From assembly GCA_963575745.1 (NCBI GenBank), contig CAUYUJ010004002.1:1331663-1395662 (forward strand): a stretch of DNA of 64,000 nt, in the 5' to 3' direction. The notes under the pieces are model-generated. The model was not told the DNA's origin. It saw only the letters and a program-made list of their open reading frames with translations, and ran no database searches. Source of the DNA: Prorocentrum cordatum. Lineage: Eukaryota > Sar > Dinophyceae > Prorocentrales > Prorocentraceae. Positions 52,845 through 63,417 of the stretch are shown here, in pieces. A program made the translations under genes and the position numbers. Within the stretch, counting starts at the first letter, position 1. Each line of letters opens with the position of its first letter.

Positions 52845-53150
52845 GTTGCGCAATTTGTGTGGAGCAATGTATGTGGTGAAATCCACTCTGCTGAACTTGA
52901 AATCGTCATTTCCACTGCTCGCGCAAACATCCCACCCACCCACCCGCAACTTGGTTTGCAAACCTTTAACAACCGACTACGACGACACCGACGACAACGA
53001 CTACGACGACACCGACGACGTCTCCGACGACTTCGACGACGACAACGACGCCGACGCCGACGACGACGAAGACGACGACGACGCCAACGAAGGCGACGAC
53101 GAGGGAGGAGGAAGGACGACGACGGCGACAACGGCGACAACGACGACCCG
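52845..53150. repeat. Unique 130-bp unit plus (GAC)n array, copy 2
   Basis: Collinear with 51395-51600. Confidence 0.85.
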
Positions 53151-53589
53151 CTTTACAATACGAACAACGGCTCAAGCCTGATCCTTCCTCACAATGTAAA
53201 TAAATGTCGTGCTCTCGCGCGGGACTTCCCCATACTTGATCAACAAATCGGGCTCTCGCGTGGTATTTCCTCCCAATGTCTTGCGGCGCCGTGCCTCCTA
53301 CATTCAGTAATCACGCTCTCGCTCTGGACTTCCTCACGACTTACATGGGGATCGCGCAATCGTTTTAATATTCCTGCATGATGGGTTGACGGGTTGACGT
53401 TTTCGCGACCCGCCCGCTCGACCTGGCCGTCTGGGCCCGCCCGCACGACCTGCCCGTTAGGGCCCACCCGCCCGACACGCTAGGCTGGTTCTGCCGCCTG
53501 TGCTTCTGCTTCTAACCCTCGTCCTGCAACTTTCTCTCGTGCTCCATCCTTCTCCTTCCCACTTGTCTCTTCACTCCTCCCCTCCTTCC
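53151..53589. other. Spacer with GACCYGCCCG repeats
   Basis: gctctcgcgYgg-acttcc repeats (53209-53340), then a cgacccgcccgctcgacctg-like 20-base degenerate repeat (53405-53490). Confidence 0.45.
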
Positions 53590-54035
53590 CATGTTTTCGG
53601 GGCTGCGCCCGCTAAACACGGCAGGTAGGAAATATATACCCCCAGAAAGGAGTACAATCGAACACGAAGAGGGAGGGCAACGAAGCTTTTGGGTACACGT
53701 GTCGAATTGCACGCGAGCAGGTAAGAGCTAACCGTCTTCGAATGATTGTTGTTGTTGCTGCTGTTGCTGTTGTCGTTGTTGTTGCTGCTGTTGTTGTTGT
53801 AGTTGTTGTTGCTGCTGTTGTTATAATTGTTGTTGTTGTTGCTGTTGTTGTTGTTGTGGTCGTCCTCGCCCGTGACCCGCCCGTGACCTACCCGCGACCC
53901 ACTGCGCCACCCACCCCGCGACCCACCGCCTAATCCATCCCGCGACTCACCCCACGACCCACCCCGCGACCCACACGCGACCCACCCGCGACCCACCCCG
54001 CGTCCGCCCCGTCACTCCTGTCCGCAACTGCGGGG
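53590..54035 (-). repeat. Composite GGTCGCGGGT/(CAA)n element, copy 2 (inverted)
   Basis: In minus orientation: gttgcggacaggagtgacgg, gggtcgcgggtg units, a gacgaccac junction, (CAA)n, then agctcttacctgctcgcgtg and ctttctgggggtatatat. The right flank matches 63000-63120 closely. Confidence 0.8.
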
Positions 54036-54045
54036 TGCTTCGGAC

Positions 54046-54141
54046 ACGCGCAGCCGAGCTGCCGAGGCCCCGAGGATCCTCTGCGCCGGTGCAGGCGTCG
54101 TCGCAGCTCACGGAGCACTCCCCAGGCACCCAGTCCGAAAC
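54046..54141 (-). CDS. Thrombospondin type 1 repeat exon: start of TSR 1, exon 2
   Basis: Between an acceptor (gcccccgAG, 54143/54142) and a GT donor (GCGCGT|GTCCGA, 54045/54044) lie exactly 32 codons in phase 0: VSDWVPGECSVSCDDACTGA, then EDPRGLGSSAAR. SDWVPGECSVSC is the W-x-x-GxCSVSC opening of a TSR. It follows on from IVDCE at the end of the 57-kb exon and continues into VTLQ of exon 3, all in phase 0. On the minus strand a pyrimidine block of about 770 bases, (TCC)n and (TC)n, lies directly upstream of the acceptor. Copy 2 of the composite repeat begins a few bases after the donor. Confidence 0.6.
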
Positions 54142-54184
54142 CTCGGGGGCGCCGCGGAGCGACAGGTCAGGGGGGGGGGGGGGG

Positions 54185-54197
54185 CGAGGAGGAGGAG

Positions 54198-54229
<32 letters not shown>

Positions 54230-54412
54230 TGAGATGAGAGAGCGAGAGAAAGAGAGGAGAGAGAGAGAGAACACAAACACATATAGAGAAAGAGAAAGAA
54301 AGAGAACGGGAGGAAGCGGAAGGGTGGGGGATGGGGGGGAGGGGAGAGGCAGAGAGATATAACGAGAGAGAGAGGAGAGCGAGAGAGAGGAGAGAGAGAG
54401 AGAACAAAAACA

Positions 54413-54459
<47 letters not shown>

Positions 54460-54631
54460 CGAGAGAGAGAGAGAGCGAAAAAAAAATAAAAAGCGAGAGA
54501 GAGAGAGACGAGAGAGAGAGGGAGAGGGAGAGAGAGAGAGAGAGAGAGAGAAAAAAAAAATAGAGGAATAAAGAAAGAAAGACATAAATAAAGAAATAAA
54601 GAAAGAGAGAGAGAGAGAGAGAGAGAAAGGA

Positions 54632-54662
<31 letters not shown>

Positions 54663-54960
54663 ACAACAAAAAGAAAGAGCAACGGGAGAGGGGCGGGAGG
54701 AGGGGGAGGAGGAGGAGGGAGAAGGAGAAGGAGGAGGAGGAGGAGGACGACGAGGAGAAGGAGGAGGAGAGGAGGAGGAGGAGGGGGGGAGGGAGAGAGG
54801 ACCAGGAGGGAGAAGAGGGGAGAGGAGGAGGAGGAGGAGGATGGGAGGAGGAGGAGGAGGAGGAGGAGGAGGGGAGGAGGAGGGAGGAGGAGGGAGGAGG
54901 AGGAGAGGAGGAGGAGGAGGAGGAGGAGGAGGAGGAGGAGAAGGAGGAGGAGGAGGAGGA
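54185..54960. repeat. (GA)n then (GGA)n block
   Basis: About 490 bases of GA with AAA and CGA interruptions, then about 270 bases of GGA. It is one huge pyrimidine tract for the minus-strand transcript. Confidence 0.95.
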
Positions 54961-55464
54961 TTCTGCTGGACTTTGCTGGCCTGACCTCCGAAGATGCGAA
55001 ACACGCACAACGGCGGCGAAAACGAGCCTGCCGCCTAACCCCAGGCCTGTCATAGGCGACAGGGCGGAGACTCCTGAAGCGCACGAAGCCGAAACATCGA
55101 CCACCGCGTGACTAACGGCGGCGGCACGCTCCGCGCGCCGCCGCAGGTCCCCCGGCCTCGGGCCGGCGGGGGGGTGAACCGCCGTGGGAGCTGTGAGCCC
55201 CGGGGGGAGGAGACGAGAGGGGGAGGCGACGAGGAGAAGGGAGAGAGGAGGAGGGGAGGGGCACAGTCCCACAGCAACCATACCCCCTCCCCCGGGGGAG
55301 GCGCGACCCCTCCCGCCTCCGCCAGTCCTGCGGCCTGGTCCCCGGCTCTACTTACACCCCGCCGATCGAGGCGGCGCCGACCGCCCCACTGGCTCCGCCA
55401 GTGGGGGGTGCCCCGGCTATCCCCGAGTCGATGACGGGGCCCCTGCTATCCAAGCAGGGGGGGG
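54961..55464. other. GC-rich spacer with hairpins
   Basis: ccccactgg-ctccg-ccagtgggg (55384-55406) is a perfect short hairpin. No exon that I can support. Confidence 0.4.
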
Positions 55465-55830
55465 CGAGGAGGAGGAGGAGGAGGAGGAGGAGGAGGAGGA
55501 GGAGGAAGAGGAGGAGGAGGAGGGAGGAGGAGGAGGAGGAGGAGGAGGAGGAGGGGGGAGGGAGGAGTGTGTATGGCCCTGCCTCGCTTGACGAGCGCAA
55601 GCGGCACCAGGGACGCGGCCACTCTCATACTTTCCCGACTGACTTGATCGACCTCGCTCAATGGCGAAGGCCGCGGGGGGAGGGGAGGGCGCTGCGTTCG
55701 ATCCGGAATCCGAAAGAGACAACGACAGCCACGGAGGAGGATGAGGAGGCACAGCGTCGGGCCGACGGAGGAGGACGAGGAGGAGGACGAGGAGGAGGAG
55801 GAGGAGGAGGAGGAGGAGGAGGAGGTCAGG
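55465..55830. repeat. Two (GGA)n arrays around a short unique stretch
   Basis: Arrays at about 55465-55565 and 55760-55830. The 190 bases between them have a minus-strand frame (LSEVDQVSRESMRVAASLVP) that might be coding, but no splice evidence decides it. Confidence 0.6.
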
Positions 55831-56525
55831 AAGAGGTCAGGATGAGGTTCGGAGGAGGCGAGGAGGGAGGGGAGGAGGAACAGGTCAGGAGGAGGAGCAG
55901 CAAGAGCAGTGGAAGGAATTCGGAGGGGTCAGGAGGGTCAGGGGGGAGAAGGAGGAGAGAGAGGACGCAGAAGAGGGCATGGAACATAGGGGATGAAGAT
56001 GAGACAAGCAAGGGACAGTTGGATGGGGAGGGAAAGTGAGGAGGAGAGTTCGGGCGGAGAGGGAGTGCGCCAGGAAGATCAGGAGGAGGGGTCGGGAGGG
56101 CCAGTGGGAGCATCCGATCCGAAAGTGGACGGGACGTTGCCTCATACGAGGGAGGGCCTTCGGCCCGACGCCCCGGGCGCTGGAGGCTGCCGCGCGGCTT
56201 GCGATGGAGTCCGTCCCACGAATCCTCCGCCACGCCCCCCTGGTCAAGAGCTTGCCGTGGTCGCTGAGCGTGCGGCTTGCGGCAGAGATCAGCGTCGGGC
56301 CTCCGGGCCTCCGGGCATCGGGCGAGAGCTCCCGGTGGCAGATCTGGGGGCTCCTTCGCGCAGCTGCTTCTGCTGAGCGCATCGTATCTCTGCGTCCCAG
56401 CTCCTGGCGTGCGGGCCCTTGGCCTCGGTGTGCTCTCCCCGCCCCCATCGAGCGTAGAGCCGAGGGCACCGGGTGCACGCCGTTGTCGTCGAAGGCTCCC
56501 CCGCGGGGGGGGCTCCCCTCTTCTC
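55831..56525. other. Spacer, possible exon-like frame
   Basis: A minus-strand frame at about 56160-56420 (GVAEDSWDGLHRKPRGSL) has a somewhat protein-like composition but no family match. Otherwise GGA-rich. Confidence 0.25.
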
Positions 56526-56895
56526 CTTCCTCCCTCTCCCTCCTCCTCCTCCTCCTCCTCCTCCTCCTCCTCCTCCTATTCTTCCTCCTCCTCCTCCTCC
56601 TCCCCCTCCTCCTCCGCCTCCTCCTCCTCTCCCGCCTCCTCCTCCTCCTCTCCTCCTCCTCCTCCTCCTCCTCCTCCTCCTCCTCCTCCTCCTCCTCCTC
56701 CTCCTCGTCCTCCTCCTCCTCTCCTCCTCCTCTCTCCGTCCTCCTCCTCCTCCCTCCTCCTCCTCCTCCTCCTCCTCTCCTCCTCCCCTCCTCCTCCTCC
56801 TCCTCCTCCCTCATCCTCCTCCTCCTCCTCCTCCCTCTCCGCCTCCGCCTCCTCCTCCTCCTCCTCCTCCTCCTCCTCCTCCTCCTCCCTTCTCC
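56526..56895. repeat. (CCT)n array, (AGG)n on the minus strand
   Basis: About 370 bases of CCT with CCG and TTC interruptions, directly downstream of exon 1 in transcript orientation. Confidence 0.95.
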
Positions 56896-56953
56896 CTCGG
56901 ACCTGCGCTCCGAGGCCTCGCGAGGCCTTCGGGCGCCGTCGGGGGGGGGGGGC

Positions 56954-57126
56954 CTCGCAGTCGACGATGTCGTCGGGCGGCGAGACGGTGCTGTCCTCCA
57001 GGATGCCCGCGCGGATCTTCTTGATGTAGCACATGTCTTGGTAGAGAATCTCGGGGCGCGCGTGTTTGTAGGCAGCCACATCGGCAACGAAGAAATTCAG
57101 GTCTTCACGCGAGAAGACGTAGCAAC
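56954..57126 (-). CDS. Exon immediately upstream of the TSR array, exon 1 of the visible gene
   Basis: From an acceptor (gcgtaAG, 57128/57127) the frame reads CYVFSREDLNFFVADVAAYK, then HARPEILYQDMCYIKKIRAG, then ILEDSTVSPPDDIVDCE. An in-frame stop lies just upstream, so a splice is needed. The composition is clearly protein-like, with two Cys before the VDC that normally opens a TSR. Two donors are possible: GC after DCE (56953/56952), giving VDCE-VSDW with ideal TSR spacing, or a canonical GT after CAG (56902/56901), which adds 17 Pro/Arg-rich residues in the same phase. I do not recognise the domain formed by this exon. In TSR proteins of alveolates it could be the end of an N-terminal extracellular module. 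Confidence 0.45.
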
Positions 57127-57400
57127 CTTACGCCGCAGCTTCCGCGGGCCACCGGCGTGGCACGCCGCGTGGGAGAGGCGGGCGCTCACGCGCGACCTTC
57201 CGCGGGAGGCTTACGCACGAATGTCCGCGCCATCGACCCCGTTCTCTTCCGTCGCGCACATGCGAAGCCTACCCCTGCAGGTCAGCTTTTTGAAATGATG
57301 GCCGGGGCCCAGAGAATAAATGAAGGATGTCTGCAGCCAAGTGAGCTCCAGCGGGAGTGTCCGATACCCCCCGCGTCGATGTGGCCCGCAGTATGACTTC
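57127..57400. other. No recognised feature
   Basis: Mixed sequence upstream of exon 1. No pyrimidine tract as long as that before exon 2. Confidence 0.3.
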
Positions 57401-58005
57401 TGGAGTATCTAGCGGCACTCGATTACGGAGCCCGTGCGGAGCACGAGGGACTCTAAGACATCGATCTTGGATCATGTCACTGTTAATGGTGTGTATTGCT
57501 TCTCCGACATGTCTGGAACTCCAGAACAGCCTCCCATAAGATGCCCTTTGGACGCCTCTGGGATGCCCCTCGGAGGAACTCCCAGGAGCGCGAGGGACTC
57601 TACATCTTGGAACATGGCATTGCTAGTGGTTTCTATTGTCCTCTGAAGTCTGGACTTCCAGAACAGCCTCCCATCCGAATCCCTCTGGACGCCTCTGGGA
57701 TGCCCCTGGAGGAAGAACAGGAGCAGGAGGAAATCTAAGATATCTTGAGACATGTCATTGCCAACGAATTCTGTTGCTCCTCTGACGTCTGGACTTCTTG
57801 AACAAACTCCCACAAGGAGCCCTCTGAACGCCTCTGGGATGTCCCCGGAGGAACTCCCAGGAGCAGGCTGACATCTTGGAGCATGTCATTGCCAATGGTT
57901 TCTGTTGCTCCTCTGAAGTCTGGACTTCCAGAACAACCTCCCACTAGGAGCCCTCTGGACGCCTCCGGGATGCCCCTGGAGGACTTCCATTCCCAGACCC
58001 CCGCA
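57400..58005 (+). repeat. About 137-bp tandem repeat
   Basis: cctctgggatgccc(c) or its variants recur at about 57557, 57694, 57834 and 57967, within longer units containing gtctggacttccagaacagc. Four to five copies. Frames such as SGLPEQPPIRIPLDASGMP are repeat peptides with a matching period. Confidence 0.85.
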
Positions 58006-58600
58006 TCCTATTTTTTCACAACGTCGACCCCCAGAGATCTCGACCCATTCCCCGGGGCTGGCTTTTCATCCTGAGTCGAATTTTGACAGCCCCTAACGCC
58101 CGGTGAGGGCCCTCAAAGGCGAAGACGGCGAACAAAAACTCCCGCCGTGTTTGTGTCATGACGCGAGGGGGTCTGGGGTAGAAGGCCCTCAGACGGTGCT
58201 TGCGCCGAGGGGCTATTGACACTCTGCCTGCCAATTCCTTGTCTGCGCCTGCCAACGTTCGCCCACCCTGTGATCCCACGTTGCCAAACCAATTGCAACA
58301 AAGCACCACTGGAGCCCCGGACCCCATGGACCCCATCTTTCTGCGGCACACTTCGAGCCCGATCGACCTGCGAGGGCTCCTGAGCCCCTTTCGACTTGCG
58401 TGATTCCCGCACGTGCAGATCGTTTGCGGCCTGCTTCAGATTCAGGCCCCCCCACGTCCATGCAAGTAAACTCTCCAGAACTTGTTCTGCAAATAGGCTT
58501 GCCCTGTGGGATTCCGAGCTCATCATAAGTAATTGGTCTTTAGGGCCCCCCATTCTTCCAATGGCCCACCCTTTTTTTCAGTGCCCCCCTTTTCCAAAGG
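58006..58600. other. Unassigned stretch with one minus-strand frame
   Basis: A 146-residue minus-strand frame (58553-58113; LLMMSSESHRASLFAEQVLE) is protein-like at its start but matches nothing I know. It could be an exon of a neighbouring gene. Confidence 0.25.
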
Positions 58601-58765
58601 CACATGCTTGCTTGCTCTTGCGTTCTTGCCCTCGCTTTCATGCTCTTACTTGCCCTTGCTTTCTTGCACTTGATCGCTGGCTCTTGCTTGCTCGTTATTG
58701 ATCGCTTGCGCTTGCTTGCTTCCGCTTGCTTGCTTGCGCTTGATTGATGTTGCCCCTCCCGTTCT
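58600..58765 (+). repeat. GCTTGCTT-type short repeat
   Basis: gcttgcgcttgcttgcttgc and ttgc-ctcttg units. Confidence 0.75.
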
Positions 58766-58984
58766 CCTCCCGTCCTGCTCCCGTCCTCCTTGCGTCCTCC
58801 TCTCGTCCTCCCCCTGTCCTCCTGTCTATTTGGAGCCAACGCTGGCTGATACTTGCGTTCTAAAGGCTCACCATCTTGTCCATACCTTCCTGGGGAGCGA
58901 CGATGCTCTGCGTCTGTGCACGTGTGTGTTTTTCTTCCCTCCAGCGCTGGCTGGGTCAGCCAAGGCTTCGGCCCGCTAAAACAG

Positions 58985-59150
58985 GGCTAGGATCGGGATA
59001 AATCGCTCCAGAGCGTTCCAGAGCGCTCTCAGAGCGTTCCGGAACGCTCTGGAGCGGCCGCGGCGCCCAATACATCCTCCAAACCCGCCGATTCTCAGAG
59101 ATTTCGAGTTATCCCGATCCGATTTTGTCCCGATCTTCGCGTCGTTTGAC
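58985..59150 (-). repeat. Inverted duplicate, left arm
   Basis: Read on the minus strand, tctgagaatcggcggg, ttggaggatgtattgggcgc and agagcgttccggaacgc match the plus strand at 59760-59900. A (CTC)n array lies between the arms. Confidence 0.65.
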
Positions 59151-59354
59151 CCGCGCCCGCCCGCCCGCGCCGCCTCGGGGGCCGGCCAGGGGGCCTGCGA
59201 GGCCTTCGCCCAGGAGGGGGCGCTCGTCGACGCCCTCGGGGGTCTGGCCGGGGCCTGGGGCCCACATATGGCCAGGGACTGGGCCAGCGGGCGCCAGCGG
59301 CGCGCTTGCCGAGGCGGATCTTGGACGAAAACTGAAAAATAGCTCAGCATCCTC

Positions 59355-59490
59355 CCTCCTCCTCCTCCTCCTCCTCCTCCTCCTCCTCCTCCTCCTCCTC
59401 CTCCTCCCTCTCCTCCTCCTCCTCCTCCTTCTCCTCCTCCTCCTCCTCCTCCTCCTCCTCCTCCTCCTCCTCCTCCTCCTCCTCCTCCAA
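59355..59490. repeat. (CTC)n array
   Basis: About 45 triplets. Confidence 0.95.
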
Positions 59491-59689
59491 ATAATCCAAC
59501 ATAGTAGAAAAATCGTCCCCATACTATTTTTCTTCTGACTCCAAAGAGCGAAGCCCGGGCGGCCCCCCTCGCCGGGCGTCCGGAGCACCACGCAGCAGCA
59601 GCGGCTGCGACGAGCTGTCCACGAGGGTGGGGCCACGGTGTGGGCCACCGATTGTTCGGGGGGCCTGGGCCCCCTCGCCTGGGGCGCCG

Positions 59690-59850
59690 GGAGCACCACG
59701 CAGAGGCAGTGCAGGAGGACCCGCGCCAGGCCGTCTGGGTGATCCTTCCACCACTCAGACGGAGCCAGGGCGAGGATCAAATCGCGTGAAGATACATCGG
59801 GGAGCTCTGAGATCTGGCGGCTCTGGAGGATGTCTCGGGCGCCGCGGCTG
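59690..59850 (-). other. Exon-like frame
   Basis: Minus-strand frame DILQSRQISELPDVSSRDLI, then LALAPSEWWKDHPDGLARVL, then LHCLCVVLPAP has an unbiased, protein-like composition. Its upstream end overlaps the inverted duplicate. No family recognised, splice sites not resolved. Confidence 0.3.
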
Positions 59851-59900
59851 TCGCAGAGCGTTCCGGAACGCGCTGGGAGCGCCCCGGCACGCTCTGGCAC
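59760..59900 (+). repeat. Inverted duplicate, right arm
   Basis: Complement of 58985-59150. Includes gcagagcgttccggaacgcg. Confidence 0.65.
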
Positions 59901-59923
59901 AAACCCATCCCCGCCCTTAGGCC

Positions 59924-60110
59924 CTAGCCCCGAACGAGGCTCTCCAGGTTTGCCGCCGCTGGAGCTGGAAGGCCAACCTCCTTCCGCCGCGGCACGGCAG
60001 AGGCAGCCCGCACGGGCGCTCGCAGCAGCCAGAGGCCCTCGGCCAGGTGACTGTCCGGCCAGAAGACGACCAAGTCACATCGACGCTCTTCCAATGCGAC
60101 TTCCGACCCC
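59924..60110 (-). other. Exon-like frame
   Basis: Minus-strand frame VALEERRCDLVVFWPDSHLA, then EGLWLLRAPVRAASAVPRRK, then EVGLPAPAAANLESLVRGA to a stop at 59924. Protein-like composition. It may be an exon of the same minus-strand gene or of another. Confidence 0.3.
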
Positions 60111-60229
60111 CTGGGACCGAGCTCGACCCTCGCTCCGTCCCCCTTCTCCGGCGCGCGGAGCGCTCCACGGGCGGCGCGCGGCGCCAGAGGCGCCGCCCAG
60201 AGGTGTCCATCCACCAAACACTGCCCCAC

Positions 60230-60355
60230 TCGTCGAACACCGCCCCTCCCACCAAACACCGCCCCACCCATCAAACATCGCCCCACCCACCGAATTAACA
60301 TCGCCCCACCCACCAAATGAACATCGCCCCACCCACACACACACACACACACGTG
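60230..60355. repeat. CACCCACCAAA-type short tandem repeat
   Basis: caccgccccacccatcaaac-like units (about 17-20 bases), ending in a (CA)n run. Confidence 0.8.
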
Positions 60356-60780
60356 GTTTTGATATTTTCCACGCCCCAAGGCAAATCCACTTCCCCTCAT
60401 GGGGGCTATACCCGTCCACAACAAAGAACGATCGTGCTCGATTGGCCGGCTGAGTTAATGTCACCGCATTCTCGGCGATCGGCCCGCTCAACTAAAAGTG
60501 AAACCATCTTATGAGGACAGCCTCGGGTAGACAACGGCAAGCGTGTAAGACAAAAAGTTGCCTGATCGGCTCGTCTACGGGCTCGGCCAGGCACAGAGAG
60601 AGGGAGGCGACGGCGATCACGTTGTGACCGTGCGCAATCTACCTCTGATGGCAACAATACTCATCGCTTGGCACCAGTCACGGCAGCGATGAAGTTGCGA
60701 CCTTCTCCTGCTCCTGCCTTCCCTGTAACTCCTCTTCACCCCATCCTCCTGTTCCTGCTGCTCCGCCGGCTGCCATTCCT
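60356..60780. other. No recognised feature
   Basis: Unique-looking. ggccggctgagttaatgtca and tctcggcgatcggcccgctc form a weak local inverted pair. Confidence 0.3.
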
Positions 60781-61020
60781 TCTACCTCCTCCTCCTCCTC
60801 CTCCTCCTCCTGTCCTCCCTCCTCCGTCTCCTCTTGCACTTCTTTCTCGGCCTCCACCTATCCCTCCCCCTCACGCCTCCGAATCCCCCCTCCTCCTCTC
60901 CTCATCCCTCATCTCTTCCTCCCTCCTCCTCCTGTTCGCCGTGCTCGTGCTCATTGTCCTCCTCCTGGCTCCTCTTCCTCATCCTCCTCCACCTCCCTCC
61001 TGCTGCTCGTGCCCCCGGAC
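60781..61020. repeat. (CTC)n-rich block
   Basis: Several CTC arrays. Confidence 0.8.
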
Positions 61021-61029
61021 ACCACTCCT

Positions 61030-61123
61030 CCCGTGACAGGGGGCCCGGTCCTGCTCGATCCTCTCGCTGCACTCCGACATGAACCGCCCGTGGCTGCTCA
61101 GCAGGTCTCTGCGCTGCTCGTCC
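61030..61123 (-). CDS. Candidate exon, helical and Cys-containing
   Basis: From an acceptor-like ctcggAG the minus-strand phase-0 frame reads DEQRRDLLSSHGRFMSECSE, then RIEQDRAPCHG. The composition is strongly protein-like (amphipathic helix, two Cys). A donor could be GA after CACGGGAG, or GT a few bases later. It lies upstream of the TSR exons on the same strand. No family assigned. Confidence 0.35.
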
Positions 61124-61429
61124 TCCGAGTGCAGCCAGCGGGGTCGGGGAGGGCGGGGGCAGAGGCCTCCTAGATAGGGTTAAGTTGGGCACGCCCCTCC
61201 ACAGGAGGAATATTCAAACAAGAGACAAGGCAAGAGCCCGCGTCGAGGCACCTACGAGGGTGCGGCGGGAGGGCGCCGGGGCGCCGCTCAGAAGCCGGGG
61301 TCGGGAAATTTCCCGACCCCAGCTGCCATTAATGGCAGCCAGGTCGGAAAGATGGGAGTTGGTGACGGAGCCGCAGTCGGAGAAAAAGAACCACACGTAC
61401 TGCCACAGACGAATGAATTTGACCAGAGT

Positions 61430-61850
61430 CGGGACCACCGTCGGAAAGATGAAAATAGGAATCGGGGCCGGAATCGGAGAGATGGGATAGGACCTGGGGT
61501 CGGAAAATTGGGACCCGAAGTTGGAGCCGGAATCGGAGCCGGAATCAGAGAGATGAGATGGGAGAGCCGGAGTCGGAAAAATGGGATCCGGAGTCGGAGC
61601 CGGAGTCGGAGGGACGAGATGGGAGAGCCGGAGTCGGAAAGATGGGACCTAGAGTCTTAGTCGGAGTCGGAGAGATGGGATGGGAGAGCCGGATTCGCTG
61701 GAGTCGGAGCCGGAGGGATGGGATGGGAGAGCTGGAGTCGGAAAGATGGGAGCCGGAGTCGGAGACGGAGTCGGAGGGATATCAGATGGGAGAGCCGGAG
61801 TCGGAAAGAAAGGAGCCGGAGTCGGAGCCGGGGACGGAGAGACATAGAAC
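61430..61850 (+). repeat. GGAGTCGGAGCCGGA / AAGATGGGA minisatellite
   Basis: Hexamer-based (ggagtc, ggagcc) units mixed with gaaagatgggatggga. Frames give SESESEGRDG-type peptides. Repeat, not gene. Confidence 0.85.
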
Positions 61851-62539
61851 TGCCGCCAGAGTCGGGGAATCGCCATTTGTGTCAGCGAGCTGATCGGGAG
61901 TCGTGCCTCCGGAATCGGGGAATCGGGAGTCGTGCCACAGTTAATGTCGGCGCACGAAGCCATCTCCGAGAGTTCCCCATATATTCGTTGTGGAAAATTC
62001 AAGCATAGCCAAAAAATTGTATGAGGACGATTCTTTTTGGGGTAATTTTGGTTTTTGTTGTTGGATGAGTGTTGATTGTTTTTGGTTCTTCCTCCACAAT
62101 CCGCCTGTAGGAGGACATGCCCGACCTGAAGATAGGGTCCGAAATTCGTCGGCGATGCATCGGCGATGCATCGGCATGGAGAGACTCTGGCTCCAGATCG
62201 AGCCGCATCGCTGGTCACTGGTGCATCGGCGATGCGGCACGCCCCTCTGGTCCCATCTAATCGGACACCAGCTGGGAGGCGCGGAGGGGGGGTCGAAGGC
62301 GGAGCGGAGGGATGAGCAAAGCAGTTATCGTTCCGGGAGGGAGGGGGTCGGGAAGGTACAGGGCACGACTGTGTAATAAGCACCCTCGACATGCTCAGCA
62401 ACGAATCTTGATGGTGTGCTCATTTCTCCCGACCCTATCCTCCCAATCCGGAAATTGTCTTTCTGGAGGGATGGGGCTGGGGGGGGGGTTAGACCAACGC
62501 GTGGGCCATAATCAGCCACAGCGGGGAGTTGTTGTTGAT

Positions 62540-62540
<1 letters not shown>
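61851..62540. other. Spacer with a dispersed repeat
   Basis: Holds the inverse copy of the 33-bp GTCGGGCATGTCC repeat (62093-62125) and a triple gcatcggcgatgcatcggc repeat (62155-62240). No gene. Confidence 0.4.
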
Positions 62541-63120
<580 letters not shown>

Positions 63121-63417
63121 TGTATGCCGATGGGCGCAAGACTCAAGAGGGAGGAGGCTCCCCTCGCAAGGATCCCAGACCCTGGACGTCGTGACTGTTT
63201 CACAACGTGGCCCCCAGGAATGGGCGTTGCTTCGTGTAGGGGCGACATGCATGGGGGCGAGCTTCTCATCCCAGGGCCAGCTTCTCATCCCGAGCCGTTC
63301 GCTGACGGCCCCGGGGCCCGGCGAGGAGGGCCCCCGCGGGGCCTCGAGCGGCCACGAACGCCCCGCCGCGCGCTTGCTCTTTGCACGGCGCGAGGGGCTC
63401 TGGGAGCACAGCGGTGC

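Noticed and set aside
61430-61850. Ser/Glu-rich repeat protein
   Set aside because: Hexamer-based minisatellite with frequent frame changes.
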